Assembly: GCA_002327445.1 (NCBI GenBank)
Contig: DCWA01000035.1
Location: 1 to 64,000, forward strand
Length of the DNA stretch: 64,000 nucleotides
Direction: 5' to 3'
From: Desulfobacteraceae bacterium UBA2174
Lineage (GTDB): Bacteria; Desulfobacterota; Desulfobacteria; Desulfobacterales; UBA2174
Below, piece after piece: positions 53,142 through 62,764 of the stretch (position 1 is its first letter; every line of letters begins with the position of its first letter). Position numbers and translations under genes: made by a program. The notes under the pieces were generated by a model. The model saw nothing but the letters and a program-made list of their open reading frames with translations. It had not been told where the DNA came from and did no database searches.

Positions 53142-54107
53142 TCACACCGCCTCGATGGTCGAGGGCGGCTTGGCGGTGATGTTGTAAGTGACGCTCACCA
53201 CCCCCGGCACCTCGGCGGTGATGCGTCCGGCCATTTTCCGCAGCAGATTGAAGGGCAGGTCCGTGGGCGTGGCCGTCACGGCATTCTCGCTGTCCCAGCA
53301 GCGGATCTCGATCTGCCACCCGTAATCGCGCTTGCCGTCCCTCATGCCGGTCATCCGGTCTTCGTGCAAAATGGCCAGGTACTGGAAGGCGTCCACCCCG
53401 GCAAGCTCCGCTTCCACCACCGCCGTGGCCGCCCGCACCAGCTCGACCCGCCCGGGAGTGACTTCCCCCACGATCCGGGCGGCCAATGCCGGACCGGGAA
53501 ACGGGGGCCGGTTGTACATCGCTTCCGGCATCTCCAGCGCCTTGCCCACGGCCCGCACCCCGGTTTTGCGCAGTTGGATCAACGGTTCGACGACCTTGTA
53601 GCCGAAGGCCGCCTCGGTATCGATACCCAGTTGCGCCAGGATGTTGTGCTGGCGCTTGATCCCCGCCACGGTCTCTTCCACATCCGTGTAGATCGTCCCC
53701 TGAAGCAGGCACGAGGCGCCGCTTTCCTTCACCAGACGCCCGAATACCGTCTTGTAGAACGTGTCGGTGATCGCCTGCCGCTTTTCCTCGGGATTGGCCT
53801 TGCCCTTGAGAGCGGTGAAGAATTCATCCCGGGCGTCCACCCGCTCGACCGGCACACCCAGTTGCCGCATGGCCGCCACCACGGCCTCCGGCTCTCCCTG
53901 GCGCATGAGCCCGTTGTCGATGAAATAGGTCAGCAGCTTGTCGCCCAGGGCGCGATGGGCCAGCAGGGTGGTCACCGATGAATCCACGCCCCCCGAAAGG
54001 GCGTTGACGGCCCTGGAATCGCCGACTTGCCGCGATATGGATCGGCACTGGTCTTCGATGAAGGTTTCGGGTTGCAGATCGGCCGCCTTGATTTCGACGA
54101 TGGTCAT
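53142..54107 (-). CDS. guaAB: Stand-alone GMP synthase ATP-pyrophosphatase domain (GuaA C-terminal half)
   Basis: 321 residues, all of it matching the ATP-PPase and dimerisation domains of GMP synthase; the PP-loop is LSGGVDSSV (38-44). The C-terminal motif with RNAVTATPTDLP-like NAVTATPTDLPF and AEVPGVVSVTYNITAKPP closes the family. The N-terminal glutamine amidotransferase (about 200 residues) is missing and no separate glutaminase subunit is adjacent. Split enzymes of this type are known in archaea and some bacteria. It would aminate XMP using ammonia or a glutaminase encoded elsewhere. Confidence 0.85.
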   Translation of the reverse strand: MTIVEIKAADLQPETFIEDQCRSISRQVGDSRAVNALSGGVDSSVTTLLAHRALGDKLLTYFIDNGLMRQGEPEAVVAAMRQLGVPVERVDARDEFFTALKGKANPEEKRQAITDTFYKTVFGRLVKESGASCLLQGTIYTDVEETVAGIKRQHNILAQLGIDTEAAFGYKVVEPLIQLRKTGVRAVGKALEMPEAMYNRPPFPGPALAARIVGEVTPGRVELVRAATAVVEAELAGVDAFQYLAILHEDRMTGMRDGKRDYGWQIEIRCWDSENAVTATPTDLPFNLLRKMAGRITAEVPGVVSVTYNITAKPPSTIEAV

Positions 54108-54245
54108 GATCGAACCTCCTCAGTTGCTGGAATGTCAATCGCGTTCGCGGAATTTTTTACAATCCGGAGAGTTCCACCTTTTCAGGAAGGGGATGCCGCC
54201 AAGAAAGGGTGAAGGAACCGCCTCTGCAAAGCGCGCCCATGAACG

Positions 54246-54276
54246 AAAAAGGCCGTAACCTTTTAGGATTACGGCC
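54246..54276 (-). terminator. Terminator after tRNA-Leu
   Basis: Stem GGCCGTAA/TTACGGCC (extended by two G:C pairs with a bulge), followed by TTTTT on the minus strand, 13 bp after the tRNA. Confidence 0.9.
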
Positions 54277-54288
54277 TATTCCTTTCTA

Positions 54289-54375
54289 TGGTGCCGAAGG
54301 GGAGACTCGAACTCCCACGGACGTACGCCCACTAGACCCTGAACCTAGCGCGTCTACCAGTTCCGCCACTTCGGC
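54289..54375 (-). tRNA. tRNA-Leu (CAG)
   Basis: 87-nt class II tRNA with acceptor GCCGAAG/CTTCGGC, discriminator A and encoded CCA, D-arm GTGGCGGAACTGGTAGACGC, anticodon loop TTCAGGG (CAG), a long variable arm (TGGGCGTACGTCC region) and T-arm GGGAGTTCGAGTCTCCC. Confidence 0.97.
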
Positions 54376-54500
54376 ACGCGGAGCGACCATCGATCACGAA
54401 AAAGCGTTGATTTCGTGCCGAGGTTGCTTTAACTAAAGTTTTTTACTTTTCCTGTCAAGCCGAAATTCGAGGCCGATTTCACTTCGCTGGACGCGCAGGC

Positions 54501-55445
54501 ATGATACTGATAGAAGATATTGAAAATATTGAAAAACCTTTCCCAAATGCCGTCCTGACGATCGGCAATTTCGACGGGGTGCACATCGGCCACCAGGCCC
54601 TGTTTCACCAGGTGGTCGAACAGGCGGCCGCCATGGGTGGCACGTCGGTGGCCATGACCTTCGAACCCCATCCGCTGCGGGTTTTGAAGCCCAACGGGCA
54701 TCCGCCCCTGATCACGCTAAATGAGCAAAAACTCGAGCTGATCGCCGCCTCCGGCATCGACGTGATCATCTGCGTCCCCTTCACCCCGGCCTTCGCCGCC
54801 ATCGATGCGCGCCACTTCGTATCGGACATCCTGGTGCATCGCATCGGCATGCGGGCCATCATCATCGGCAATGATTACACCTTCGGCCGCAACCGCGAGG
54901 GGAACATCGACCTGCTCCGGCAGATGGGCGGCGAGCTGGGATTCGAGGTCCGGGTGGCCGATTGGATCCGCGTGCCCAGGGCCATCAAGGACCGGATCTC
55001 GTCCACCAAGATCCGGGAACTGGTACAGGCAGGGGAAATGGAGCGGGCCCGGCATCTGCTCGGACGCCACTACCAGATCCGCGGCAAGGTGGTGGCCGGG
55101 CGCCGGCGCGGCGGGGCCCTGCTCGGATTTCCCACCGCCAACATCGTCTTGCAGGACGAGTTGTGCCCGCCGACGGGCGTTTACGCCGTGACGGTGCAAA
55201 TCGGCGAGACCCGCCATCTCGGAGTGGCCAACATCGGCTACAGTCCCACCTTCGACGACCACGTTTTTACCGTCGAAGTGCACCTGCTGGATTTCCAGGA
55301 GGATATTTACGGCCGGGACATCCGGGTGAACTTCATCACCCGGATTCGCGACGAAATCCGCTTCGACCGGCTCGAAGCGCTCTCCGACCAGATTCGCGAA
55401 GACGTGGAAACGGCCAGGCGGATCCTCGCCAACGCCCTGTCTTGA
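54501..55445 (+). CDS. ribF: Bifunctional riboflavin kinase/FAD synthetase (RibF)
   Basis: 314 residues. The N-terminal FAD synthetase (nucleotidylyltransferase) domain has GNFDGVHIGHQAL near residue 24 and SSTKIRELVQAG. The C-terminal riboflavin kinase domain starts near 185 with GRRRGGALLGFPTANIVL and GVYAVTVQIG. Converts riboflavin to FMN and FAD. Start ATG 54501 with AGG upstream. Confidence 0.95.
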   Translation: MILIEDIENIEKPFPNAVLTIGNFDGVHIGHQALFHQVVEQAAAMGGTSVAMTFEPHPLRVLKPNGHPPLITLNEQKLELIAASGIDVIICVPFTPAFAAIDARHFVSDILVHRIGMRAIIIGNDYTFGRNREGNIDLLRQMGGELGFEVRVADWIRVPRAIKDRISSTKIRELVQAGEMERARHLLGRHYQIRGKVVAGRRRGGALLGFPTANIVLQDELCPPTGVYAVTVQIGETRHLGVANIGYSPTFDDHVFTVEVHLLDFQEDIYGRDIRVNFITRIRDEIRFDRLEALSDQIREDVETARRILANALS

Positions 55446-55508
55446 TCGTCCCGGAGAGCGCGGCAGACCAACCCACGCCCATCCGTGCCCATTCACCGAG
55501 GACCATCC

Positions 55509-56621
55509 GTGTTGAAAGAGCCAAGCCCACCCACGCGTCAGGCTTTCAACCCCAGGTCGATGGCCTGGCCGATGGTCATCGGTGCCGCGGTTTCTCTCGG
55601 CGCCCTCTACCTGGCCTTTCGCAATGTCCCTCTCGCCGACCTGCGCACCTATCTGACCGGCGTCGATTACCGCTATCTCGCCTTGTCCCTGATCCTGGTG
55701 ATGGGCATCCTGATTCTGAAAGCCCACCGCTGGCGGGTGATTCTCGGAGCCACAACCGCAGTGGGATTCCCCTACGCCTTTCATTCGATGATGGTCGGCT
55801 TCATGCTCAACTGCGTCCTGCCCGGGCGGCCGGGGGAGTTGGCGCGGCCCTTGATGCTGAGCCGGAAACAGGACATGCCTTTTGCCACGGCGCTGTCCAC
55901 GGTGGTGGCCGAGCGCATCCTGGACACGGTCACGATCCTGGCGCTCTTGGCCTGGGTCCTCGGCGCCCTGGATTTGGCATCGGCCGAAAGCATCGATTTC
56001 GCCGGCTATCGCATCGACGGCGCCCTGGTCGTTTCGGTGGGACGCGCCACCCTGGTTCTGGCCCTGGCCCTGCTGGCCGCCGTCGGCCTGCTGCGCCTGG
56101 AAGCAGTGCAACGGTGGATCAAGTCATTGTTCCACCGCCTGCCGCTCTGGATTCCCGGACTCACTCCGATGCAGCGCCAGTGGCTCGCCGAGCGGGTCAG
56201 CCGTCCCCTGTCGGCGCTGCTGGACCAGGCTATCCTGGGCATGGCCATGGTGGGCCGTCCCCGGCGCCTGGCGGCCTGTGTGGGATTGTCCCTGGCCATC
56301 TGGCTCCTGACGTCCTTTTCCTTCTATATCCTGTCGCTGGGCTTTCCCGTGATCGACCTGAGTCTGGTGCAGATGACGGCGGTCATGGTGGTGATCGCCT
56401 TCTGCATCGCTCTGCCCTCGGTGCCCGGATGGTGGGGTCTGTGGGAAGCCGGCGGCATTTTCGCCCTCTCCTTGATGGGCATCGCCCCCGGACCGGCTGC
56501 CGGCTTCACCCTCGTCAACCATGCCATCCAGATTTTTCCCATCATTGTGATCGGCCTGGGATCGGCCTTGATCAGCGGGGTCGGCATGGGCCGCATCGCC
56601 AAAACCGCGCGGCGGGTTTGA
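55509..56621 (+). CDS. UPF0104/lysylphosphatidylglycerol synthase-TM-region family flippase-like protein
   Basis: About 370 residues, eight or so membrane spans. The family signature is visible in GFMLNCVLPGRPGELARPLML and VVAERILDTVTILALL. Members include AglD/MprF-like membrane proteins with proposed lipid flipping or glycosyl transfer roles; no catalytic domain is seen. Start is uncertain: GTG 55509 after CGAGGA is preferred to GTG 55485. Confidence 0.8.
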   Translation: MLKEPSPPTRQAFNPRSMAWPMVIGAAVSLGALYLAFRNVPLADLRTYLTGVDYRYLALSLILVMGILILKAHRWRVILGATTAVGFPYAFHSMMVGFMLNCVLPGRPGELARPLMLSRKQDMPFATALSTVVAERILDTVTILALLAWVLGALDLASAESIDFAGYRIDGALVVSVGRATLVLALALLAAVGLLRLEAVQRWIKSLFHRLPLWIPGLTPMQRQWLAERVSRPLSALLDQAILGMAMVGRPRRLAACVGLSLAIWLLTSFSFYILSLGFPVIDLSLVQMTAVMVVIAFCIALPSVPGWWGLWEAGGIFALSLMGIAPGPAAGFTLVNHAIQIFPIIVIGLGSALISGVGMGRIAKTARRV

Positions 56622-56798
56622 AATTCATCGCCGATGAATTACTATGGGAACAAAAAGAAGGCGGCTTTTCGCTGGCGAAGGGTGCCGCTCCGCTCTTATT
56701 ATCAATCTTTAATATTGTTTTTATTGCCATATTTATAAATTCTGAAAGTTCTTTTTTTAAAATTTTGACACGCTTCATCCATCCCCAGGACATGTGAA
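56622..56798. other. AT-rich intergenic region before def
   Basis: 177 bp, much more AT-rich than the neighbours, with TTTAATATTG, a T8 run and TTGACA near 56765 in plus orientation. No gene is credible. It likely contains the promoter of the def-fmt-rsmB operon; no good -10 was found. Confidence 0.4.
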
Positions 56799-57311
56799 AT
56801 GAGTGCCTTAACCGTTCTCACCTACCCGGATCCTTTCCTGCGCCGAAGCATGGCTCCGGTGGCGGATTTCAACGACGAGGTTCGAGGCATCATCGCGGAC
56901 ATGACCGAGACGATGTACGCCGAGCCCGGGGTCGGTCTCGCCGCCACCCAGGTGGGGATCGACCAACGCATCATCGTCTATGACGTCTCCGGTTCCGATT
57001 CGCCCCCCCAACCCCAGGCACTGGTCAACCCGGAGATCATCGCCGCCGAGGGCGAGCAGATCTCGGAGAATGAGGGATGCCTCAGCGTTCCGGATTTTCG
57101 CGCCGACGTTCCCCGGGCTTGGCGGATTGAGGTCACCGGCATCAATCAGGACGGCAAGTCGGTGCACATCAATGCGGAGGGGTTTCCGGCCATCGTCCTT
57201 CAACATGAAATCGACCACCTCAACGGCATCCTGTTCATCGACCGCATCAGCCGATTGAAACGGGAACTCTACAAGCGCCGTGTTTACAAACAGTTGAAGC
57301 AATCGGCATGA
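56799..57311 (+). CDS. def: Peptide deformylase
   Basis: 170-residue metalloenzyme removing the N-formyl group from nascent proteins. Motif 1 GVGLAATQVG (44-53), motif 2 EGCLSVP and motif 3 QHEIDHL are all intact. Its stop overlaps fmt (ATGA), the classical def-fmt order. Confidence 0.96.
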   Translation: MSALTVLTYPDPFLRRSMAPVADFNDEVRGIIADMTETMYAEPGVGLAATQVGIDQRIIVYDVSGSDSPPQPQALVNPEIIAAEGEQISENEGCLSVPDFRADVPRAWRIEVTGINQDGKSVHINAEGFPAIVLQHEIDHLNGILFIDRISRLKRELYKRRVYKQLKQSA

Positions 57312-58252
57312 GCATTTCGCCCCTGCGCATCGTCTTCATGGGCACACCGGCTTTTGCCGTTCCCAGCCTGGAGACCCTGGCCCGCGCCGGTCACCACCTG
57401 GCAGCGGTGGTGACCCGGCCGGATCGCCCCAAGGGACGCGGACGGCGGCTGACCCCGCCGCCGGTGAAAGTCGCCGCCGAAGGCCTCGGCCTGAAGGTCT
57501 GGCAGCCCAGGCGCCTCGACGATCCGGCCCTTGTGGCCGATCTGGCCGCCGCTAATGCCGACTTTTTCGTGGTGGTGGCCTTCGGGCAGATCCTGGCCCC
57601 CTCCCTGCTGGCCATGCCGCGGCTGGGCGCCGTCAACGTCCATGCCTCCCTACTGCCGCGCTACCGCGGCCCGGCCCCGATCAACTGGGCCATCATCAAC
57701 CGCGAGCCGGAAACCGGGGTCACCACCATGCTGATGGATGAAGGCCTGGACACCGGGCCCATTCTCCTGTCCGCCGCCACCCCCATCACGGGGGACGACA
57801 CCGCCGCCACCCTGTCGGAGCGGCTGTCACGGATGGGCGCCGATCTGCTGGTCGCCACCCTGGAGCGCCTGGCCGCCGGAAATCTCGTTCCCCGGCCCCA
57901 GGATCCGGCCGCGGCCACCACCGCCCCCCTGCTGGCCAAGACCGACGGTCGAATCGACTGGACCCGTCCGGCCGAGGCGATCGAGGCATTGGTGCGGGGG
58001 TTGAACCCCTGGCCCGGCGCCTTCACCTTCTGCAGCGATCAGCGTCTGAAAATCTGGCGCGCCCACCCGGCCCGGGAAGTCCGCCACGCGCCGGCCGGCA
58101 CCGTCCTGGCGGGATTCAGCGACGAGCTGCGCGTCATGGCCGGCCAGGGCGCCGTCTGCATCGACGAACTCCAGAGCGCTTCCGGCAAGCGTCTTTCCAC
58201 CGCCGCGTTTCTGCGCGGAAACCCCATCGCTCCGGGAACCGTGCTCGGCTGA
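57308..58252 (+). CDS. fmt: Methionyl-tRNA formyltransferase
   Basis: 314 residues. N-terminal formyltransferase fold with VFMGTPAFAVPSLE, catalytic segment LPRYRGPAPINWAI and EPETGVTTMLMDEGLDTG; the C-terminal OB-like tRNA domain follows from about 205. Overlaps def by 4 bp and rsmB by 1 bp (TGATG), so the three genes are translationally coupled. Confidence 0.97.
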   Translation: MSISPLRIVFMGTPAFAVPSLETLARAGHHLAAVVTRPDRPKGRGRRLTPPPVKVAAEGLGLKVWQPRRLDDPALVADLAAANADFFVVVAFGQILAPSLLAMPRLGAVNVHASLLPRYRGPAPINWAIINREPETGVTTMLMDEGLDTGPILLSAATPITGDDTAATLSERLSRMGADLLVATLERLAAGNLVPRPQDPAAATTAPLLAKTDGRIDWTRPAEAIEALVRGLNPWPGAFTFCSDQRLKIWRAHPAREVRHAPAGTVLAGFSDELRVMAGQGAVCIDELQSASGKRLSTAAFLRGNPIAPGTVLG

Positions 58253-59631
58253 TGGGTTCCGGCTCCCCCCGCCTGCAAGACCCTCGCGCCATCGCCCTGC
58301 GCCTTCTCGACAACCTCGAAAAGAGCAATCTCACCCTCGACCGGCTGATGGAGGCGGCCCTGGATACCCAAGGGCATCTGGACCAGCGGGACCGATCCCT
58401 CGTCTACGCCCTGGTCTACGGCGTCCAGCGATGGCGCAGCCGCCTGGATCACATCGCCGCCGGTCTCGCCAACCGCCCCTGGCGGCAAATCGATCCGACC
58501 GTACGCAACATCCTGCGCCTGGCGCTCTTTCAACTCCTTTTTCTCGACCGCATCCCGGCCCCAGCCGTCGTCCACACGGCCGTAGACCTGGCCAAGCGCC
58601 GGACGCCGTGGGCCGCCAACTTCATCAACGCCCTGCTGCGCGCCTTTTTGCGTCAAGGCGCCCACACCGCCCTGGCCCCCCCCGGAGACCCGGTGGCGGC
58701 CCTGGCCCTGGAAACGGCCTTTCCCGTCTGGCTGGCCGCCCGCTGGGCGGAGCGGGACGGAATGGAAACGGCCCGCCGGCGCTGCCTGGCCGCCAATCGC
58801 ATGCCGCCCTTGACGTTGCGCATCAACCGGCTCCGAACCCATCGCCGCAAGGTCTTGGAGGCCTGGCGCGAAGAGGCCTTGGACGCCGCTCCCACCGCCG
58901 TCTCCCCGGACGGGGTCGCCATCGGGAACCATCAGGGGCCGGTCCAGGGGCTGCCGGGCTACGCCCAGGGTTGGTTCCAGGTCCAGGACGAGGCGGCCCA
59001 ACTGGTGTCCCTGTTGGCGACGCCGCGGCCCGGGCAGCGGATCCTGGACGCCTGCTGCGGTCGGGGCGGCAAGACCTGCCACCTGGCGGCCCTGGCCGAA
59101 AACCGGGCGGAAATCCTTGCCACGGACCAGGACGGGCGCAAGCTGGACGGGCTGACCGACGAGATGCAACGCTTGGGTGTGCGCGGGGTTCGACCGTTGG
59201 TGGTGGACTGGCTCCAGGCCACGGCGCCGGATGTCGGCCCCGGATTCGATGTCGTGCTCCTCGACGCCCCATGCTCGGGGTTGGGGGTCATCGGGCGCAA
59301 CCCGGACACCAAGTGGCGCCGCCACCCGGACGATGTGAATCGGCAAGCCCGTCGCCAACTGGCCCTCGCGAACGCACTGGCCGACCGCGTCAGGCCCGGC
59401 GCCGTCCTCGTCTACGCCGTATGCAGCATCGAACCGGAAGAGACCGACGGGGTCATCGCGGCTTTCCTGGACCGGCGACCGGATTTCGCCATCCAGCCGC
59501 CCCAGGCGTGCCTGCCGGCCCCGGCCCGCCACCTGATCCGCCCGGACGGCGCCGTCCGCATCGACCCGGCCACCGAGGCGATGGACGGCTTCTTCATGGT
59601 ACGACTGGCGCGCCGGGACACCGCCGGTTGA
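58252..59631 (+). CDS. rsmB: 16S rRNA (cytosine-C5) methyltransferase RsmB
   Basis: 459 residues. The N-terminal NusB-like RNA-binding domain (1-145) precedes a SAM-binding Rossmann domain with DACCGRGGKTCHLAALA, DAPCSGLGVIGRNPD and the catalytic second cysteine in YAVCSIEPEE. Methylates C967-equivalent of 16S rRNA. Third gene of the def operon. Confidence 0.95.
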   Translation: MGSGSPRLQDPRAIALRLLDNLEKSNLTLDRLMEAALDTQGHLDQRDRSLVYALVYGVQRWRSRLDHIAAGLANRPWRQIDPTVRNILRLALFQLLFLDRIPAPAVVHTAVDLAKRRTPWAANFINALLRAFLRQGAHTALAPPGDPVAALALETAFPVWLAARWAERDGMETARRRCLAANRMPPLTLRINRLRTHRRKVLEAWREEALDAAPTAVSPDGVAIGNHQGPVQGLPGYAQGWFQVQDEAAQLVSLLATPRPGQRILDACCGRGGKTCHLAALAENRAEILATDQDGRKLDGLTDEMQRLGVRGVRPLVVDWLQATAPDVGPGFDVVLLDAPCSGLGVIGRNPDTKWRRHPDDVNRQARRQLALANALADRVRPGAVLVYAVCSIEPEETDGVIAAFLDRRPDFAIQPPQACLPAPARHLIRPDGAVRIDPATEAMDGFFMVRLARRDTAG

Positions 59632-59727
59632 AAAAGCGCTTCCGGTCCATTATATGACGGCAGGTGCGACCTGCCGCCGCAACCCTCCACCGGCCGGTAT
59701 CACGCCGCCGCCACAAAGGAATCGCCC

Positions 59728-60402
59728 TTGGAAACGCCCAAACGCATCGCCCCATCGATTCTCTCGGCCGATTTCGCCCGACTGGGTGAAGAAATCAAAG
59801 CCGTCGCCGCCGCCGGCGCCGACTGGATTCACGTGGACGTGATGGACGGCCAATTCGTGCCCAACATCACCATCGGTCCGTTGGTGGTGGAGGCGGCGCG
59901 CCGCTCCACGGACCTCCTTCTCGACGTCCACCTGATGATCGCGGCCCCGGAGCGCTATATCGCCGACTTCGTCAAGGCCGGCGCCGACCTGATCACCGTG
60001 CAGGTGGAGGCCTGCCTGCACCTCAACCGCACCCTCCAGGTGATCCGCAACGCCGGGATCCAGTGCGGAGCGGTGCTCAACCCCGCCACCCCCCTGGAAA
60101 CGCTCGAATGGGTTCTCGATGACCTGGATGTGGTGATGCTGATGAGCGTGAACCCCGGCTTCGGTGGGCAGTCCTTCATCCCCAACACCCTGGAACGGAT
60201 CCACCGCCTGCGCCGCACCATCGACCAGCGGGGCCTGGGGGCCCTCATCGAAGTCGACGGCGGCGTCAACCTCGACACCGTCGGTTCCATCGCCTCGGCC
60301 GGAGCGGATGTCTTCGTGGCGGGGTCCGCCATTTTCGGCAGCGGCGATTACGCCCGCACCATATCCGAACTGCGTCGCCGCATCGCCGAAGCGGTGGACT
60401 GA
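59728..60402 (+). CDS. rpe: Ribulose-phosphate 3-epimerase
   Basis: 224-residue TIM-barrel enzyme of the pentose phosphate pathway. APSILSADFARLGEE, the metal-binding WIHVDVMDGQFVPNIT, DVHLMI, MSVNPGFGGQ and EVDGGVN are all present. The start is TTG at 59728, preceded by AAAGGA; there is no in-frame ATG nearby. Confidence 0.96.
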   Translation: METPKRIAPSILSADFARLGEEIKAVAAAGADWIHVDVMDGQFVPNITIGPLVVEAARRSTDLLLDVHLMIAAPERYIADFVKAGADLITVQVEACLHLNRTLQVIRNAGIQCGAVLNPATPLETLEWVLDDLDVVMLMSVNPGFGGQSFIPNTLERIHRLRRTIDQRGLGALIEVDGGVNLDTVGSIASAGADVFVAGSAIFGSGDYARTISELRRRIAEAVD

Positions 60403-60418
60403 CCCCGGAGGGCGCCGG

Positions 60419-60892
60419 ATGCCTTCGACAGATGCGGATGCCCAGACGCGGCGGGCCGTGGCCGCCGCCCTGAACCTGCTTGCCCGCCGCGACCACACGG
60501 GCCGGGAGTTGGCGGACAAGCTGGAAGCCAAAGGATTCGATCCCGCCACCTGCCAGGCAGCGGTAGCACGATGCCGGCAGTTGGAATACCTCGACGACAC
60601 CCGCACCGCCGAGGCTATGGCCAGGGCCTTGCGGCGCCGTGGGCTGGGGGTACACCGCATCCGCGCCCATCTGCGGGAAAAAGGCATCGATGCCGAAACC
60701 ATCGACAGCCTGACCGCCGGCGACGCCGACCCGGACCAGGCACTGGCGGCGGCCCGGCAGGTATATGCGCGCCGGCGTTCCCAGTTCGACCGGGAAACCG
60801 ACCCCCTCCGCCGGCGGGCGAGAATTCAACGCTTTCTGCGGTCGCGGGGGTTTGGCGCCGAAACGGTCCACAGGCTCCTCGTGGATGATTGA
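60419..60892 (+). CDS. recX: RecX-family regulatory protein
   Basis: 157 residues of three-helix repeats typical of RecX (LNLLARRDHTGRELADKL, LEYLDDTRTAEAMARAL, LREKGIDAETI). It modulates RecA filaments. recA itself is not in the window; the gene follows rpe by 16 bp with CGGAGGGCG as ribosome-binding site. Confidence 0.85.
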   Translation: MPSTDADAQTRRAVAAALNLLARRDHTGRELADKLEAKGFDPATCQAAVARCRQLEYLDDTRTAEAMARALRRRGLGVHRIRAHLREKGIDAETIDSLTAGDADPDQALAAARQVYARRRSQFDRETDPLRRRARIQRFLRSRGFGAETVHRLLVDD

Positions 60893-61025
60893 TCGCCAGC
60901 GCCTCCGGAGCCCGATGCGGCCGCCTTGTCAAGCGTCCATCGACGTTGTATAGACAACCCGTCGGATTGGGTGGACCCCTCTTCCCAATCCCGCAGGCTT
61001 CCGCCAACCCCTCCGGGAATCAGGT

Positions 61026-61535
61026 ATGCACGGCGATTTTATCGATGAACTGATCGAAGCCCTCGATCGCATCGGCCCTTTGGATCATGACCGTCTCAAG
61101 GAAGTCTTGATTCTCAGCGGATTGCCGGAGGAAACTCAAAATTTGCGATTCCTGGCACCCAACCGCCAGGTGCTGGCGCTTCGCGGGGCAAACATCGAGT
61201 TCTCGGCCGTAGCGGTAATCAACAACCGGCGGGTGGCGGATTGGCGCCTCCAAGGCTGGCGAAGAGCCCTGAGCCGTCTGGGGGTTCACCCCTCATGGGG
61301 CAAGGGCGACCCCCTGGACGTCCTTCTGGACCGGCTGCGCGCCGATCCGGGGATCACCAAGCTGATGGCCGGTTCCCCCAAGGCCTACACCCTGTTCGGA
61401 ATTCTTCGCCGCAAACCGCCGCGCAGCGACGACGCGGTCCGGGAGGCCATCCCGGTGGTGGCCCTGCCCGGTCTGGACGCCAAGGGCCTGGCGCAAGTGG
61501 ACGATTTTGAAACCGGCAACCGGCTTCTCGACTGA
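61026..61535 (+). CDS. Uncharacterised 169-residue protein
   Basis: Soluble, no signal peptide, span or recognised motif. A basic middle part (GWRRALSRLG) and a run of conserved-looking hydrophobic positions suggest a compact fold. The following small gene starts 24 bp after its stop, so the two may be co-transcribed. Codon use matches the neighbours. Confidence 0.6.
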   Translation: MHGDFIDELIEALDRIGPLDHDRLKEVLILSGLPEETQNLRFLAPNRQVLALRGANIEFSAVAVINNRRVADWRLQGWRRALSRLGVHPSWGKGDPLDVLLDRLRADPGITKLMAGSPKAYTLFGILRRKPPRSDDAVREAIPVVALPGLDAKGLAQVDDFETGNRLLD

Positions 61536-61559
61536 CACCTCCTTTTGCAGGCGACACCC

Positions 61560-62099
61560 ATGGCTTCCGCCTCACCTCCCGCCATACCGCATCAGCCGAC
61601 GCCGGATCAGGCCGCCGAGGACCTGCTGGCCTACGCCATCGACCGCCAGGACATCAAGTGGTGCCTGGCCCGGCTGCCGTCGGACAACCCCTCCCGGAAG
61701 GCCTTGGTCGACTCGGAGCTGCAGATGCTCAAGATCATCGGCGTGGGATGGGGTCTCAACCTCCTGCTGGCCCGCAGTCCATTCAAGGATGAACTTCAGA
61801 ATGCCTACTGGAAGGAAGTGCAAAACTTTTCCGGCCGCCTCTCCGAAACCACGGCGCTGTTGATCGGCCAGCGTATCGATTACTTCCAGACGCTCAAGGA
61901 CCGATTGGATCTGTACCTGGCGGCCATGACCGACGCCGGCCCCGCCGGCACGGACCCGGGACGCATCCTCGGCGCGGCCTTCACGCGACTCTGCGGCTGC
62001 AGCGGGGATCTTCCCGTCCTGATGGCCGCGGCACGCACTTTCACCAGCGCCATGGCCCGGGTCGGCGAATACTTGACGGCGATCGGTTATGCCAGATAG
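61560..62099 (+). CDS. Uncharacterised 179-residue protein
   Basis: Helical, mostly soluble protein starting MASASPPAIPHQP; ATG 61560 chosen, a TTG at 61545 is possible. One tryptophan-containing hydrophobic segment (IIGVGWGLNLLLA) is too short for a clear span. No family recognised. It follows the preceding unknown gene closely. Confidence 0.6.
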   Translation: MASASPPAIPHQPTPDQAAEDLLAYAIDRQDIKWCLARLPSDNPSRKALVDSELQMLKIIGVGWGLNLLLARSPFKDELQNAYWKEVQNFSGRLSETTALLIGQRIDYFQTLKDRLDLYLAAMTDAGPAGTDPGRILGAAFTRLCGCSGDLPVLMAAARTFTSAMARVGEYLTAIGYAR

Positions 62100-62254
62100 G
62101 CTTGGCGAAAAATTGGCGTTGCCCTTTTCCTTTCTTGAGATTATGATTTTGAAAATACTCTGAATTTTCATTAACCTGGCCAAACCGTTGGCACTTTCCC
62201 GGGTTGGACCGTTTTGGACACGGCGGTTCACGGTTCGGTGAAACGAGGATCTTG

Positions 62255-62764
62255 TTGAGCGAAGCCCCCTATTTCAAATACCTCACCACCCCCATCGGGC
62301 TCATGGAGCTGTGCGCCGGAGAAAAGGCGCTGCGCGCCGTGGAATTCGTGGATCACCCCAGGCATCTGAGCCGGACCACGTCCCTGCTGGAGGAAGCCGC
62401 GGCCCAGCTCAACGACTATTTTCAAGACCATCGCCGGGGTTTCGATCTCCCGCTCTCCCTCGAAGGGACCGCGTTCCAGATGAACGTGTGGCAGGAGCTG
62501 CGGCAAATTCCTTACGGCTGCGCCGTATCGTACCAGGACATCGCCAGACGGATCGGTCGGCCCCGGGCCGTCCGGGCGGTCGGTGCCGCCAATTCCCGCA
62601 ACCCCATCGCCATCATCGTCCCGTGTCACCGGGTCGTCGGCGCCAACGGGCACCTGACCGGATACGCCAGCGGCCTGTGGCGCAAGGCCTGGCTCTTGCA
62701 GCACGAGGGCTGCAAGCAAGTCCGGATCGATCCGGCCAATTCCCGGTCAGCCCGTCCACAATGA
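62255..62764 (+). CDS. ogt: Methylated-DNA-protein cysteine methyltransferase
   Basis: About 169 residues. The C-terminal domain holds the acceptor cysteine in IIVPCHRVVG, the arginine-finger helix RPRAVRAVGAAN and the GYASGLWRK segment. It repairs O6-methylguanine and O4-methylthymine by direct transfer. The start is a TTG (62255 or 62252) behind ACGAGG; no ATG fits. Overlaps the next gene by 4 bp. Confidence 0.9.
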   Translation: MSEAPYFKYLTTPIGLMELCAGEKALRAVEFVDHPRHLSRTTSLLEEAAAQLNDYFQDHRRGFDLPLSLEGTAFQMNVWQELRQIPYGCAVSYQDIARRIGRPRAVRAVGAANSRNPIAIIVPCHRVVGANGHLTGYASGLWRKAWLLQHEGCKQVRIDPANSRSARPQ

